64,000 nt of DNA from Medicago truncatula (Eukaryota > Streptophyta > Magnoliopsida > Fabales > Fabaceae), in the NCBI RefSeq assembly GCF_003473485.1, contig NC_053042.1, forward strand, positions 55,205,762 through 55,269,761, in the 5' to 3' direction. Shown one piece after another: positions 23,702-34,771 of the stretch. Within the stretch, counting starts at the first letter, position 1. The number at the start of each line of letters is the position of its first letter. The notes under the pieces are model-generated. The model was given only the letters and a program-made list of their open reading frames with translations, did no database searches and was not told the DNA's origin. The translations under genes and the position numbers were made by a program.

Positions 23702-24981
23702 TCAATCACGAAACATCCCAAACTTTGTCCATATGTGCTTCACTAGATCTGCTTGCAATTCGTGATGAACATTTGGATCACACAACTCGGATCTAGCACG
23801 CACATGATTTGCAAAAGTGGGTAACATCTCGGTCGAGTATGGTTGCGGTGTACTAGATCCACTTCCCTTAGATTGCTCAAAATCGGTCCAACGTTGATCA
23901 TATGTATCTCGTTCATCCTCAACAATCATATTATGTAATATGATGCATGACCTCATGATGATACCCAAATCGGCTATGTCCCACAAGCGAGCTGGTTCAC
24001 ATATGATTTTAAATCGAGCTTGAAGCACTCCAAATGCACGTTCGATGTCCTTCCGACATCCCTCCTAATGTTTTGCAAATAACTTATCGGGTTCACTTTG
24101 ATGAATTCTAATTGATTTGACGAAAGTTGGATACGAATGGTAGATACCATCAGCTAGATAGTATGTCATATTACAGGGACGTTGATTCACAAAGTAATTC
24201 ACCCTTGGAGCCTTTTCCTGTTCCACATCATCAAACACTGGTGACCGGTCTAGAATGTTTTTATCGTTCAACGTTCCCGGACATCCAAAAAAGGCATGCC
24301 AGATCCATAGATCATGAGTTGCAACTGCTTCAAGAATAACTGTGGTGGTTCTCTTATTCCCCTGGTAAATTGACCTTCCCATGCTTTAGGACAATTTTTC
24401 CACTCCCAGTGCATGCAGTCAATACTCCCGATCATCCCTGGGAACCCCCGCATTTCACTAACATGTAGTATTCTTTGCAGGTCATCTTGGGTTGGTGCTC
24501 TCAAGTACACTTGCTCGTACAATCGTATGATTCCTTTGCAGAATCTAAGTAAGCACTCCAATGTGTACTACATCCTATTTCGATGTATTCATCGACCGCA
24601 TCTGCTGCCACACCATATGCTAACATTCACATTGTTGTGGTACATTTTGCTAACGGTGATATACCTTCTTTATTGGCTGCATCAACTCGCTAGGTGAAGT
24701 AGTTATCACTACTTGAATGGTCTCCAATAATTCGAAGGAAAACGTGTTTTTGCATCCGGTACCGACGACGAAAGATTGCATCGTCATATGTAGGCTCATT
24801 GGAAAAGTAGTCGTCAATTAGTCTTTGGTTTGCCCGCTCATGATCTCTATTGAAATATTTTCCAGTACGAGATGCAATACCTTCCTCTAATTTTTTTTCG
24901 ACGCTTAATAAATCGGTTGAAGATATAAGTGTCTTCAATATCACGTTTTTGGAAGTAGGCTTCGATATCAAAAGGGTCCAT
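23702..24981 (-). pseudogene. PIF/Harbinger DDE transposase (DDE_Tnp_4), degenerate
   Basis: The start is MDPFDIEAYF with its codon at 24979-24981, and the product ends at FGMFRD. The catalytic triad is still readable: Asp in GSIDCMHW, Asp in YYLADGIY, and Glu in KDIERAFGVLQ. Breaks: a frameshift near the A run at 24890, TAG at 24690-24692, TGA at 24627-24629, one-base losses near 24560 and 24370, and TAG at 24065-24067. Each stop replaces a codon that is Gln or Arg in relatives (from memory of the family), so each could be one C-to-T change. It cannot make a full protein now; intact relatives are about 410-430 residues. Confidence 0.88.
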
Positions 24982-25009
24982 TGATAGTTTTTTTGGAAGT
25001 AGATTGAAT

Positions 25010-25165
25010 AGTTTTTTGTGATATTGGAAGCAGATATAAATGATATTTGTGAAATTCGAAGTAGATATGAATGAGATTTGTGAAATTGGAAGTAGATATG
25101 AATGAGATTTGTGTAATTTGAGGTAGATATGAATGAGATTTGTTAAATTGGAAGTAGATATGAGT
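25010..25165. repeat. Tandem repeat, about 31-bp unit, four to five copies
   Basis: Units carry GGAAGTAGATATGAATGAG and GATTTGTGAAATT with small changes. The block sits just upstream of the Harbinger transposase start, in the spacer between the two divided genes. Confidence 0.75.
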
Positions 25166-25234
25166 CCCTATATATAAATACAATGTGTGGTGGACATTGA
25201 CGGATTTGAAATAAGTTATTGTATTGTATTAAAG

Positions 25235-25480
25235 CAAACAATTGAGATAATTATTAAAGCAAATAGTATCTGAAATAATGGGCACACAGTGGGGATAATT
25301 ATTAAAGCAAATAGTATGTGAAATAATGGGCACACAGTGGGCATAATTATTAAAGCAAATAATATGTGAAATAAGTCACGAAGGACTAGACAACACTGGG
25401 GACTATCAATGGGGATAATAAAGCAATCATTGAGGACGAGACAACACTGACAATTATTAAAGCAAACACTGACAATTATT
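25235..25480. repeat. Tandem repeat, about 52-bp unit, with shorter derivatives
   Basis: Repeats of ATTATTAAAGCAAATAGTAT plus GTGAAATAATGGGCACACAG occur two to three times. They are followed by shorter copies containing ACAACACTGACAATTATTAA and GACTAGACAACACTG. Non-coding; lies between the two Harbinger proteins. Confidence 0.7.
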
Positions 25481-25554
25481 AAAGCAAACACTGTAGACTA
25501 GACAACACTGACAATTTTGACCGAATACAAACAAATATTTGAGTGAAATTAATT

Positions 25555-26692
25555 TCAAAACAGCTCACGCTCCAACTTTTCCAACAGCACTTTCTTCCGG
25601 TCATCGAGATGCTCTTCGGAACTTAACTTTACATACAATGTCCTTTTCTTTAATTTGTTTTTCTCCTGATGCACCAAGGTGAACTCTTTCAATTGTTCAA
25701 TCTCTTGGAGCTTGATTTGTTTGAATTCAACCCACTCCTTTTCCACCTCCTCCAAGGCAGCATCCTTGCTTTTCTTTTTACCTTTTTTTTTAGTTGCCTC
25801 CCTACCCATTGGACGAGCACTAGATCCTATAGAGTTTGAGCCACATGCATCACTGTCACGAGATCTCTTAGATCCACTACTTCCTGAGCCAATACTTCCT
25901 CCTACTTAACTACCATAACGTGGTTGATCATAGAGAGCGTGACATTCTTCCATTAATGTAAATTGAACATTCTTCCCACATGCATATAATTCCTGCGCTT
26001 TTGCCAAAACATCAGCCTCCGACCAACCACTTCCTTGCAAACGCTTAGCGCCTTCATAAACGCCAATCCATTTATTTAGTATTTTGCTCATATAAATAAA
26101 ACGGTTTCGGCATGCAATTACATCACGCGGAGGATCGAATAAGCAATGATCATTACAATACTCATCAATTTTACCCCAATATGCTTCACCTGTCTGGTTT
26201 CTCCCGACAACACTGCATGTTCCATATTTTATCCACCCATTAATTAGCACCAAATTTTGTTCTATGTTCCATGTTGGTTGCTGGTCTCTCTTGCTCTTAG
26301 GAGTTGTATCCTCTTTGAATTGGAGTGACTTCATTAGCTCTTGGCATTCCACCACGATTTATTTGTGTTGAAAATTCAGGAAATTCACCAACACTCTGAA
26401 AATTTTCATTCACCATTGGCATATAACCATTAAATGGGGGTGCTTGAGATGGATATCCCATCATAGATCTATAATGTGGATTAAAGTTGTTTGGAACAGA
26501 GGATGGGTGATTGAAATTTGATGCAAAACCAAAATTAGACATGTTTTGAGGATATTGGTTGGGAAATTGATTTGGGTTTTGAGGATGTTGGTTGGGAAAT
26601 TGATTTGGGTATTGATAATTGTTGGGATTTTGGTAGCTAAATGGGTAATCATAAAAATTTTGGGTGTTGAATTGATTATTATTGGGATCCAT
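25555..26692 (-). pseudogene. PIF/Harbinger ORF1 (Myb/trihelix-like DNA-binding partner), degenerate
   Basis: It starts at 26692 (MDPNNNQF) with an Asn/Gln/Pro-rich leader containing the repeated PNQFPNQ word. After a frameshift near 26300-26330, a trihelix/Myb-like domain follows (LINGWIKYGT, YWGKIDEYCNDHC, CRNRFIYMSK). A TAA at 25906-25908 interrupts RYGS|VGGS where relatives have Gln. In the same frame a basic Lys-rich stretch and a charged coiled-coil-like C-terminus follow (25555-25809). In this superfamily ORF1 helps bind the element ends and import the transposase. It resembles plant proteins annotated NAM-associated or GST-T3-like. Confidence 0.82.
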
Positions 26693-27132
26693 TTCACTAA
26701 ATAAAGACTAAAACTTCAAAAGAAAAGCTAATAAAAAGATTAAGAGAGTGAAAAACTTGGTTTTTTTTTTTGTGTCTAAATCAAATGATCCAAGTCTCTA
26801 TTTATAGAGGGAAAAAAAATCACGAATTTTGGTAAAAAAAATATTTGCAATGAAAAAATTGAGTACAAAATATTAAGATGATAAAAATCGAAGCAGCCAA
26901 TCGTAACATGTTAAGTGTCCCAGCTTTATCCAAAACACTTTCTCTCTCCGCGTGCACAGGCTCCACACGCGCCCTCTCGGCGCATGCATCTCACGCACCA
27001 GCTTTTCCAAACCATAACGCGCCACGTGGCCTGACCGGGTCAGAGTTCAACATGTTGATTTGCTTCATCACCTCATTCCAATGGTTCAACATATTGAAGG
27101 TGGCTTTCAATAGGCTCATTGGACATGGTTTA

Positions 27133-28080
27133 TTAAGTGTTTTCGTATAGGTTAATTCAAATTTGCGAATGTCACAAGTATTATGGTATCACCTTTTTTG
27201 TGGAGTATTGTTGATATCCTTTAGCAGCCAAATAAAATGATTTTGTCTAAAATATAAGAAGTTTGACTTACTAAACTGAATAAAATAAAAAATGCTTTTT
27301 ATTTTGAACTTTCTAGTACGAGTTTAACAGATTAGTATATATTCATACATTCTTTAGTAGTTTCCTTGGATTTGTTATGCTCTTAAATTTTCTGCCTGAT
27401 AAAATAATCGCTAGTTGTCTAAGACATTTATTCTAAAGGGTCATTCTATTTCCCTATTTAAAATCGTCAATGAGTCGTTGGAGGCGGCACTGTTATAAGC
27501 ATTGTCTTCTCCAAGGGTGTGATTAAAGAATAATAAACTCAGTCCAAACCCAAATGATACGGATATAATTAACCAGAGGAGCAAATGGGTGATAAGGAGG
27601 AAACTCATTTCTCTAACCAAGTCAAGTGCACTTGGAGTCAAACTCAATTTTAACTATTCTCATAACCCACATATTTGGCTAAACTAAAAGGTGTTTAGTT
27701 GTTTGGACAAAACCGAACCAACCCGCAATCCAAACCAATCCGTACTATTTGGGCTGGACAACTTTCTTAATCCAGTCCAAAAATTACAAATCCGATCATG
27801 TTCGGTTGGGGTATCGGATTTAAACAATTGAACCTGTAGGCACGTGTGTGAGACCCATTCAAACTGCTGTATCTTTTAACCTATTATTTTGTGTTGGTCT
27901 GGTGCTTCTCTTATTCAATCATGTTCTGCTTCTCATATTATATGTAGGTTTCATTGGTAGTGGTAGCTGCATAATATTTTGGTTCCTGCATAACTGTGAT
28001 GGTCTGGGACTTTGGTGCCTTTTTGTTTCGAGTGATAGCTGCATAATTTTGCAGTGTTGTTTGTTGTGGCCTGTAGGGTA
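27133..28080. other. Spacer between Harbinger element and MUN pseudogene
   Basis: AT-rich. 27690-27830 has AACCGAACCAACCCGC-like words, as in the subterminal parts of the hAT element, and may be a decayed end. An open frame at 27848-28090 is hydrophobic low-information sequence and not convincing. Confidence 0.35.
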
Positions 28081-28084
28081 CATT

Positions 28085-30628
28085 TTGTAACTTGACTTTG
28101 TTACCATCAAAGATACATTTCATTTATATCAGGTAGGATAATTACCCGTGTTCTAACTTTATTGTGCTTTGTTGATGATATGATCTCTTTAAGTATTGCT
28201 CAACCTCATGAAGGAAAGACTCAATCCTGGCGAATGAAGCTTCTCCAACATATAGGCCATCGAGAGAATGTGACATATCTTGGAAAACAACTTTGTACGC
28301 TATACACTCACGGAGTTGACGGATACCTTCCACTGCAGCCGCTGTGGAGAACTTGAAGCTCGCCTCATTTGCTATATCATCCTCGTTAGTGGAATTAGAA
28401 CTGTTAAGATTGGCAACTATCCTCCTTTTCAAAACCTCGAAGTCCATGCCAATACCCTGCATGGTATTGATGACAACACACAGATGGGGTGCATTGAATG
28501 AGCAATCTCCGTATGTGGTTCTAACAAGGGCTTTCCTCCTCTGGTCATTTCTGGCTTTTCTGTTTTCTGAAATACACCACAAAACTTTCCTTTTGTTGAA
28601 TGCCTAGTCAATGGAGGCATAGTCGGGATGAATGTATTATGGTTCCCTGCACAGACCATAAGAAGCGAAAAACCTGGTCACGCGTGGAATGAATAACTAG
28701 TCTGGTAAATAAAAAATGCTAATGCAGTGAATATATACCGCAGCCAGATTTTGCTTTCAAAATGTATTGTTGGATAGATTTGTCAAGACCAGATATCAAG
28801 GAAGTAAAACTACATGCATGGATACGGGCAAAAAGCATCCAACGTGTCAGTGTCATCCATAAAACAGAACTGCCAAAGGAGCAAAGCCTTCTTCATTTGT
28901 CTGTGGATTCCATGTCTGTAGGAAACAATGAAAATGTTAAAAACTTAAAGCAACTTTTTAAATTGCCAACAACCACGTTCTTGTGCAGCAATATCAAGTA
29001 ATTGCAGTATTTGACAATGTCGTAAATCATCGAAAAGGGAACAAGGAAAAGAAAAAAAAGAAATGATTTGTTTAGTTTGAAAAGGAACGTAATTTGATTA
29101 GGTTATGAGCAGAAAGATTTGAAATACCTCTTGTTGCAAAATTCTGTCAACCAATTCCGCCAGTCTATCAGCTCTGATATTTATCCACGACTTGCCAAAA
29201 TTAGCAATTGTAGCTTCAGCCTCATAAGGTTGGATCTCCATTCTAGTGGATTTTCATTTGTCTTCGCTGTCAACAGAATCTCCCACTGCTATCTGCACCA
29301 GTTCTTTCTCCCACATGTCGGCAGCCATCAGCACTTCTATAGCATCAGGTGTAAGCTTGTTGACACCTTTAACATATTTGTTCAACTCATTTCAATACAC
29401 ACATGAAGGGTAGCAACCGCAACGCCAGCTGCAAGAGGATGCCATCTCTTCAGTTTGTGACTAAATACGGCTATCTCTTTAAAAGCCTGTTCAGTAATGT
29501 CTCGTGCAAGGACACAGAGAATGAGAAAAGCTTTATTCTGTTTTCTAGATAGCTGCTTGCTAGGGTCCATTTTCTCCAATTTCTGCCTTAAAAGAGATTA
29601 AAAAGAGTTAAGCCATATGAATGGCACCAAAAATAGGTAATTAGCACCATAATAGAGCAAAACAACTAATTTATTGCTATTTCAGTCAGTGGTATTAAAA
29701 GTATACCATATATAAATGTCAATTGTAAAAAATAATCATACAACTTTACTATCTGAAAGGAAGCTTGAGTGATAGAACTTGCTTGAACAAAAACAGACCG
29801 CAGTGATGATCTAATATAATTTTCAACTCTGGCGTAAGCTACATCGGCTTTGTTCTTCCGATTATACTCATGAGATATATCTTCTGCCAGTATCTTTGCT
29901 GATAGTGCAGCAAGAGAGACAACGCTCTCCATTGATTCAATATTACCGTCATGGAAAGTATCATGGTAGGCAAGGGCCTTTTCTCTGCCCAACCCAACAT
30001 TAGACTCAACGTGGAGCTCAAAGCTTTTGAGTAAATAGGATCTTTCATGGCCTCGGTATCTTTCTCAACTTCCTTCAGTAGATTACAGGATGCAAAAAGC
30101 AGATCATTTTCAACTTCACGAGTGACGACATATCTATGAAATAAGACCCATGTAAAACAAATATTATGCAATGTTTCATTGATTCCTAGCATAAGCCAGG
30201 TCTTCTTAACGAGCTCTAACACCTCAATCTTCAATCACACATGTTTCAACATGAGTATCAAAACAAGCTTCTAAAAGTGTTTGGTGGATACAAAGGTTCA
30301 TTGGAAACCCGTTAGCCCAATGACATGTCTCAGGAACTGACCCGTCAAATGATCTGCAAGAAAGAGAGATAACAACACTCCGGAGGGGTTGCATTGATTC
30401 ACTGCTATTTGCAATATCCATAGGTTTCTCAAGGGATCCAGAGAGTATGCGCCGGAGTTTCTGTGCGGAAGGGTCTGCCTTATTTAATGGAAGGTGTTGA
30501 TGCAAGAGGAGTCCTGTTTCAAGAACCTTCAAACTTCTTCTCAACCCAGCATCATACGCTTGTTGACTGGGAAAATCTGAATTCTTGAACAGTAGTATAA
30601 GCTCTAACGGAAGAACCATCGACTCCAT
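28085..30628 (-). pseudogene. Truncated PATROL1/unc-13-like (MUN domain) pseudogene
   Basis: Fragments in the correct order: 30224-30628 (MESMVLPLELILLFKNSDF, then KADPSAQKLRRILSGSLEKP), 30000-30234 (MLGINETLHNICFTWVLFHR), 29780-29975 (AALSAKILAEDISHEYNRK), 29395-29580 (HPLAAGVAVATLHVC), 29130-29395, 28740-28960 (TWNP, GFAPLAV) and 28085-28660 (NTFIPTMPPLTR to the degenerate tail). Intron-like gaps are kept, so it arose by DNA duplication, not retroposition. Frameshifts lie near 30236, 29985 and 29400, and a TGA follows DSVDSEDK. The normal N-terminal and last C-terminal parts are absent. Intact proteins of this family control vesicle tethering and delivery of the plasma-membrane proton pump. 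Confidence 0.8.
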
Positions 30629-30936
30629 GCTTCTTCTGAGCTACTTTAATTTCATGAACGAAGATAGTAAGGTATCATTAGTGACTAAGCATATGTAAGG
30701 AGTTGAATTAACGGGTTGAAATTTTTAGATTTTGGTCCACATTTTTTTATCCCATCATAAAGAATGAATGGAGTGTATAAAATATATCCAACTTAATAAT
30801 ATTCAACGAACAAGTAATAAAACAAAATGAAATAAGGATTTGTTTCTCTACATTTCTTCCAGTGCCAAACCCATCAATTTGATCTGTAATATTAACTTAC
30901 TCTAGCAATGTCAAAAAAATTGTTGACTCCCTTTGA

Positions 30937-33402
30937 TTAATCTTTTACTTCCAAAAGTTCACAATGCATTGGAAGCTTTCCCTCTTCAATTAGAACCTGG
31001 ATGCCTGAGGATGTTCTGTCATCCTTACAGAACTTGAGTATTGCATCTACTACAGTAGGGTAATTTTTATCAAGGGGTTTTGGAAAAAATCCTAAATCAA
31101 CCATTTCTCTGAAAATCTCAAATGCAGATGTCAAATTCAGATCAGACAAATATGCACTTAGCAATGCAACATAAATGAAGGAGTCGGGTTTCATTTCTTT
31201 CTGCTGCATCTCGCGTAAATAACACAAGGCTTCGGTTGGCCGACAACATTTGCAAAGACCATAAATAAGTGCCATGAAAGTGATTTGATTCGGAGGGCAA
31301 CCATTTTTCTCCATCTCCTTAAAGAGCAAGATAGCATCATCAGGCCTTTCTTCTTTGCAAAACCCATCCACCAAAGTTGTGTATGTAACGACACTAGGCA
31401 CCTTGTCTTCTTTGGTCATTCTGAAAAGATGCGCCATAGCCTTATCGACATTACCATTTTTGCACCAACAATCAATAAACAGATTGTAGGTAACAACTGA
31501 GGGAGAAAGACCCCTCTTAACAAGCTCATGAAACAAATCTTCAGCCTCAGTGAATCTGTTGACTTTGCATAGCCCTCTTATCAACACGTTAAAACAAACC
31601 ACATCCGGACAGTGGCCATGAGACCACAAGTCCTTGAATATTTTCATTGCATGATCCACTTCTTGAATGTTAACCAAGCCACCTATTGCTGCGGAATAAG
31701 AAACTATATCAGGAAGGAAGCCTTGCTGAGTCATGTTATCGAGAAACTCACATGCTTCTATCACCCTTCCGTGATCACATAGCTCTTTCACAAGAAGGGT
31801 GGTATGTTTTATCCATGGTCCATGCCCACATGAACCCATCTCCTTTAACATAACACATGCTGCCGAGACATCCTTTCTTTTACACAGACATCCATAAATG
31901 GAGTTGTAAGTGAAATGAGTTGGTTCAATTCCCAATTCTTTCATCTCTCTCAAAAGCTCATAGCTCTTCTCCAATCTATTGGATTTGCAGAGACTATCAA
32001 TCAGATTGTTGTAAATCAAAATAGTTGGTTTATCAACAAATCGGCGCATATCATTAAAGAGGCTCAAGGCGAGGTCCAACTGATCATTTTTTAGAAAGCC
32101 ATCAATCACAATACTAAAAGAAGTGATATTTGGGAAAACCATTCTCTTGACAGTCTTGAAGAAAACATCCATCCGATTTTCGTCACTATCAGTACTAGAT
32201 TTGCTTTGAATCATCATTCGAATAAGGCGATAAGCTTCATCCATCAACCCATCATTCACATAACAAGTCAAAAGGGCATTGTAAATCAAAACAAGAGTTT
32301 GTTCATCCTCTTCCCCTTCAGGAATTTCTTCTAGTAACCTGGAAACCATACTTTTACTATCAGAAAAACATGATATCAATTTAGTTAAGATTCCAATGTC
32401 CGGCCTAACCCCAAATTCCTTCATCTCGGAAAACAAGCTAATAGCCCTGTCAGTATCCTTATTCTTGCAGAGTCCTCCAATGAGAACATCATACAAAGAA
32501 ACATCAGGAGTGAAACTATCCTCCCGACGCATTTTATCAAACAGCTGAAGTGCCTTATCAACCCGCGATTCCTTGACAAATCCATGAATCAAAACACAAA
32601 ATGTCTTCTCACTAAGTCTCATTCCACATTCACCCATCCTCTCCACCAACTCAAAAGCCTTATCAACCTCACCCAATTTAGAAAAACATAATGCCATCAT
32701 AGAACAAACACGTTCGTCAACCCAACCTTTCTCTTCCATTTCTTTATAAACACTCAGAGCCTGATCAAATCTCTGAGCATTGCAATAAGTAACAATAACC
32801 GGCGTAAGTGTGTACTTATCAAACTCCCAACCAAAACCCTTCATCTCATTCAACCTCATCTCCATCAAATCAACCAACCCGCATTTTGAAATAACTTCCA
32901 ACAAAGTATTGTGACTATAACGATCAGGAACAAAAAGTCCCTTCCGAGACATTTCATCAAACAGTTGGTTTGCTTGATGAACAAGGCGAAGATTACCGAG
33001 GCATCTAAGGAAAAAGGAAAAAGCGCCAGGTGTGAATGAACATGAGGAGTTAGGGAGATGTTTGGCGAGGTGAATGAGAGGTTGAGTTTGATGGGAACGT
33101 GAGAAGATAGAAGCAATGGCGTTGAAGGTGAAGGAAGTGTGGTGATAATGGCGTTGATTGGAAGCCCAATGGAAGAAGGTTTGAGCGACGCGCCAACTGC
33201 GGAGGCGTGTGAGAACGGACTCGACGAGATGAGGGGTGAGTTCAGGTGCGAAGTTGGTGAGTTCAGGTGCGGTGGGTCCTTTGGTAGTGAAGATGGAGAC
33301 AAGTGTATCTGCGAGTGTGTGAGAAGAAGAAGAATAACGGAGTTTGAATATGTTGATTTTGAATGCCATGAAAGAGATACGAGACCTTGGAATGAATTTC
33401 AT
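30937..33402 (-). CDS. P-class pentatricopeptide repeat protein (At5g08310-like)
   Basis: Intronless, 821 residues. The N-terminus is basic and Ser-rich (KINIFKLRYSSSSH), as in mitochondrial presequences; Met-12 is an alternative start. About 19 PPR motifs of 35 residues follow from residue 95 or so, e.g. YNNLIDSLCKSNRLEKSYEL and VVTYTTLVDGFCKEERPDDA. There is no E or DYW extension, so it is P class. Such proteins bind organellar transcripts to stabilise, process or help translate them. One irregular insertion, rich in Ser/Asp, occurs in the repeat around residue 400. Assignment to At5g08310 is by overall similarity from memory and by the neighbouring At5g08305-like gene. The ORF is clean. 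Confidence 0.92.
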   Translation of the reverse strand: MKFIPRSRISFMAFKINIFKLRYSSSSHTLADTLVSIFTTKGPTAPELTNFAPELTPHLVESVLTRLRSWRVAQTFFHWASNQRHYHHTSFTFNAIASIFSRSHQTQPLIHLAKHLPNSSCSFTPGAFSFFLRCLGNLRLVHQANQLFDEMSRKGLFVPDRYSHNTLLEVISKCGLVDLMEMRLNEMKGFGWEFDKYTLTPVIVTYCNAQRFDQALSVYKEMEEKGWVDERVCSMMALCFSKLGEVDKAFELVERMGECGMRLSEKTFCVLIHGFVKESRVDKALQLFDKMRREDSFTPDVSLYDVLIGGLCKNKDTDRAISLFSEMKEFGVRPDIGILTKLISCFSDSKSMVSRLLEEIPEGEEDEQTLVLIYNALLTCYVNDGLMDEAYRLIRMMIQSKSSTDSDENRMDVFFKTVKRMVFPNITSFSIVIDGFLKNDQLDLALSLFNDMRRFVDKPTILIYNNLIDSLCKSNRLEKSYELLREMKELGIEPTHFTYNSIYGCLCKRKDVSAACVMLKEMGSCGHGPWIKHTTLLVKELCDHGRVIEACEFLDNMTQQGFLPDIVSYSAAIGGLVNIQEVDHAMKIFKDLWSHGHCPDVVCFNVLIRGLCKVNRFTEAEDLFHELVKRGLSPSVVTYNLFIDCWCKNGNVDKAMAHLFRMTKEDKVPSVVTYTTLVDGFCKEERPDDAILLFKEMEKNGCPPNQITFMALIYGLCKCCRPTEALCYLREMQQKEMKPDSFIYVALLSAYLSDLNLTSAFEIFREMVDLGFFPKPLDKNYPTVVDAILKFCKDDRTSSGIQVLIEEGKLPMHCELLEVKD

Positions 33403-33960
33403 TGATAAACACTTTCAACGTCGTTCTCTTGCGGTGTTACTATCTCGTATAACAAGCCCAGAGAGGGAGGGAGGAGGGTGCAAGTTATGTTTTGTTCCTA
33501 AATAGACGAATTCACTTTGAAAATTCGCAGATACAAACACGTAACTGGAATAACTGCTGTTCGAACCAGATCACAGCATCCATATAAAATTTTTGATATT
33601 TTTTGTCCGTTGAGCTATGACTTTTGGACACTCAAATTAACGAATCAAGTCATATTCTCGTTTAATGGTTAAGTTGCTAAGTTCAATCAAATTTACCGTT
33701 CTTTAAAACTATGAATCATATGGATATCCATTCACATTTTTCCCCCATTTATGTCTAATGGCGGATACTTCATAGTGAGAAATTCTTTGCTACAGGAAAA
33801 ACATTATATTAACTGCTTTGATACAAAAATTTATTTAAATATTTAAACTTAATAAAATGATATACATTTAGCTTATCACTTTTAAAGAGTGGTAATTTTT
33901 AAAACACTATTTTCTTAAAAAATGTTTCAGATATAAATTCTTCGTAGTGTCTAATTTTCA

Positions 33961-34009
33961 ACACAATTTGTAATCTTTTTTTTTGGTGATCACACAATTT
34001 TTAATCTTT
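33961..34009 (-). mobile_element. Tail-only micro-insertion H
   Basis: An 18-bp repeat with one mismatch (33961-33978, 33992-34009) flanks TTTTTTGGTGATC; on the minus strand GATCACC plus A run. Confidence 0.55.
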
Positions 34010-34100
34010 ATGATGCGTTCTAAATGTTAATTATCTTTAAGCAATTTGTTTGTATTAACTATTAAGCAAAAGATTCGGGGGGAGCAATGCAATCAATAAC

Positions 34101-34152
34101 AACTAATTATGTTCTCCTCCCTAAAAAAAAAAAAAAAAACTAATTCTGTTCT
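34101..34152 (+). mobile_element. Tail-only micro-insertion I
   Basis: AACTAATTATGTTCT (34101-34115) and AACTAATTCTGTTCT (34138-34152) flank CCTCCCT followed by a run of about 15 A. Confidence 0.6.
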
Positions 34153-34771
34153 AAAAAAAAACCTAATGTTGTTGAGTATTGCCAATGATTTTTTTTATAA
34201 AGAAACACATCACTAATTTCTTTAATAATTATCTCCACAATGCGAGGTACAATATAATTAAAAAAACATGATAACTAGGGGAAAAGTGATACTCTAACTA
34301 AACAAAAATACTTGACTTAAAATTAACCCAAATTTATTGTTGAACAGTAGGATTAGATCCACACTTATGGATGATAGATCCAAATTCATTCAAATAAACA
34401 TTATCTCCAAACACAATACACTAGTTGGTGGCAGTCAAACTCCATTTTTACCTTACCAATTTGCAACTCTGCAAACCACTCTGACGCTTGCCATAAAACA
34501 GCGTTTTAACCTCAGAGGTAGAGGGATGCCACGAAACCAAAACAACAATCATCTAATATCGACTTAACGTTATTAAATTGAATCTTAGTGAAATATGTTT
34601 GATGAGCAACTTGATGGTCTGATGATAAAAAATTAAACATGAGCAGCTCAGTTTAATTACCGTTCTTATTTCCTACAAAAATAATACAAAACCTTTGATC
34701 ACTCATTCGCAGAAGACAGGGTTCAACAAGGATGATCTCTCATGTACAACAAAACACGCAGACATCATGAT

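Larger units (their letters stand above)
22850..27129 (-). mobile_element. PIF/Harbinger DNA transposon, about 4.28 kb
   Basis: The left end GAGCATGTACAATGG follows TTA at 22847-22849. The right end, read in reverse, is ACCATGTCCAATGAG and is followed by TTA at 27130-27132, matching the 3-bp duplication of this superfamily. The ends agree at 12 of 15 positions when offset by one base. Inside are the DDE transposase and the Myb/trihelix-like partner protein, both on the minus strand and both broken, with two tandem-repeat blocks between them. Confidence 0.75.
33406..34700. other. Intergenic spacer between PPR and L18 genes
   Basis: The first 200 bases probably hold the PPR promoter and leader. 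The rest is AT-rich with two tail-only micro-insertions (33961-34009, 34101-34152). No gene is visible; the 76-aa open frame at 34337-34567 is unconvincing. Confidence 0.4.

Noticed and set aside
27848..28090. 80-codon hydrophobic frame
   Set aside because: It looks like T-rich sequence read in one frame, with internal word repetition and no family.
33139..33405. 88-codon plus-strand frame
   Set aside because: Antisense to the start of the PPR gene; no features of its own.
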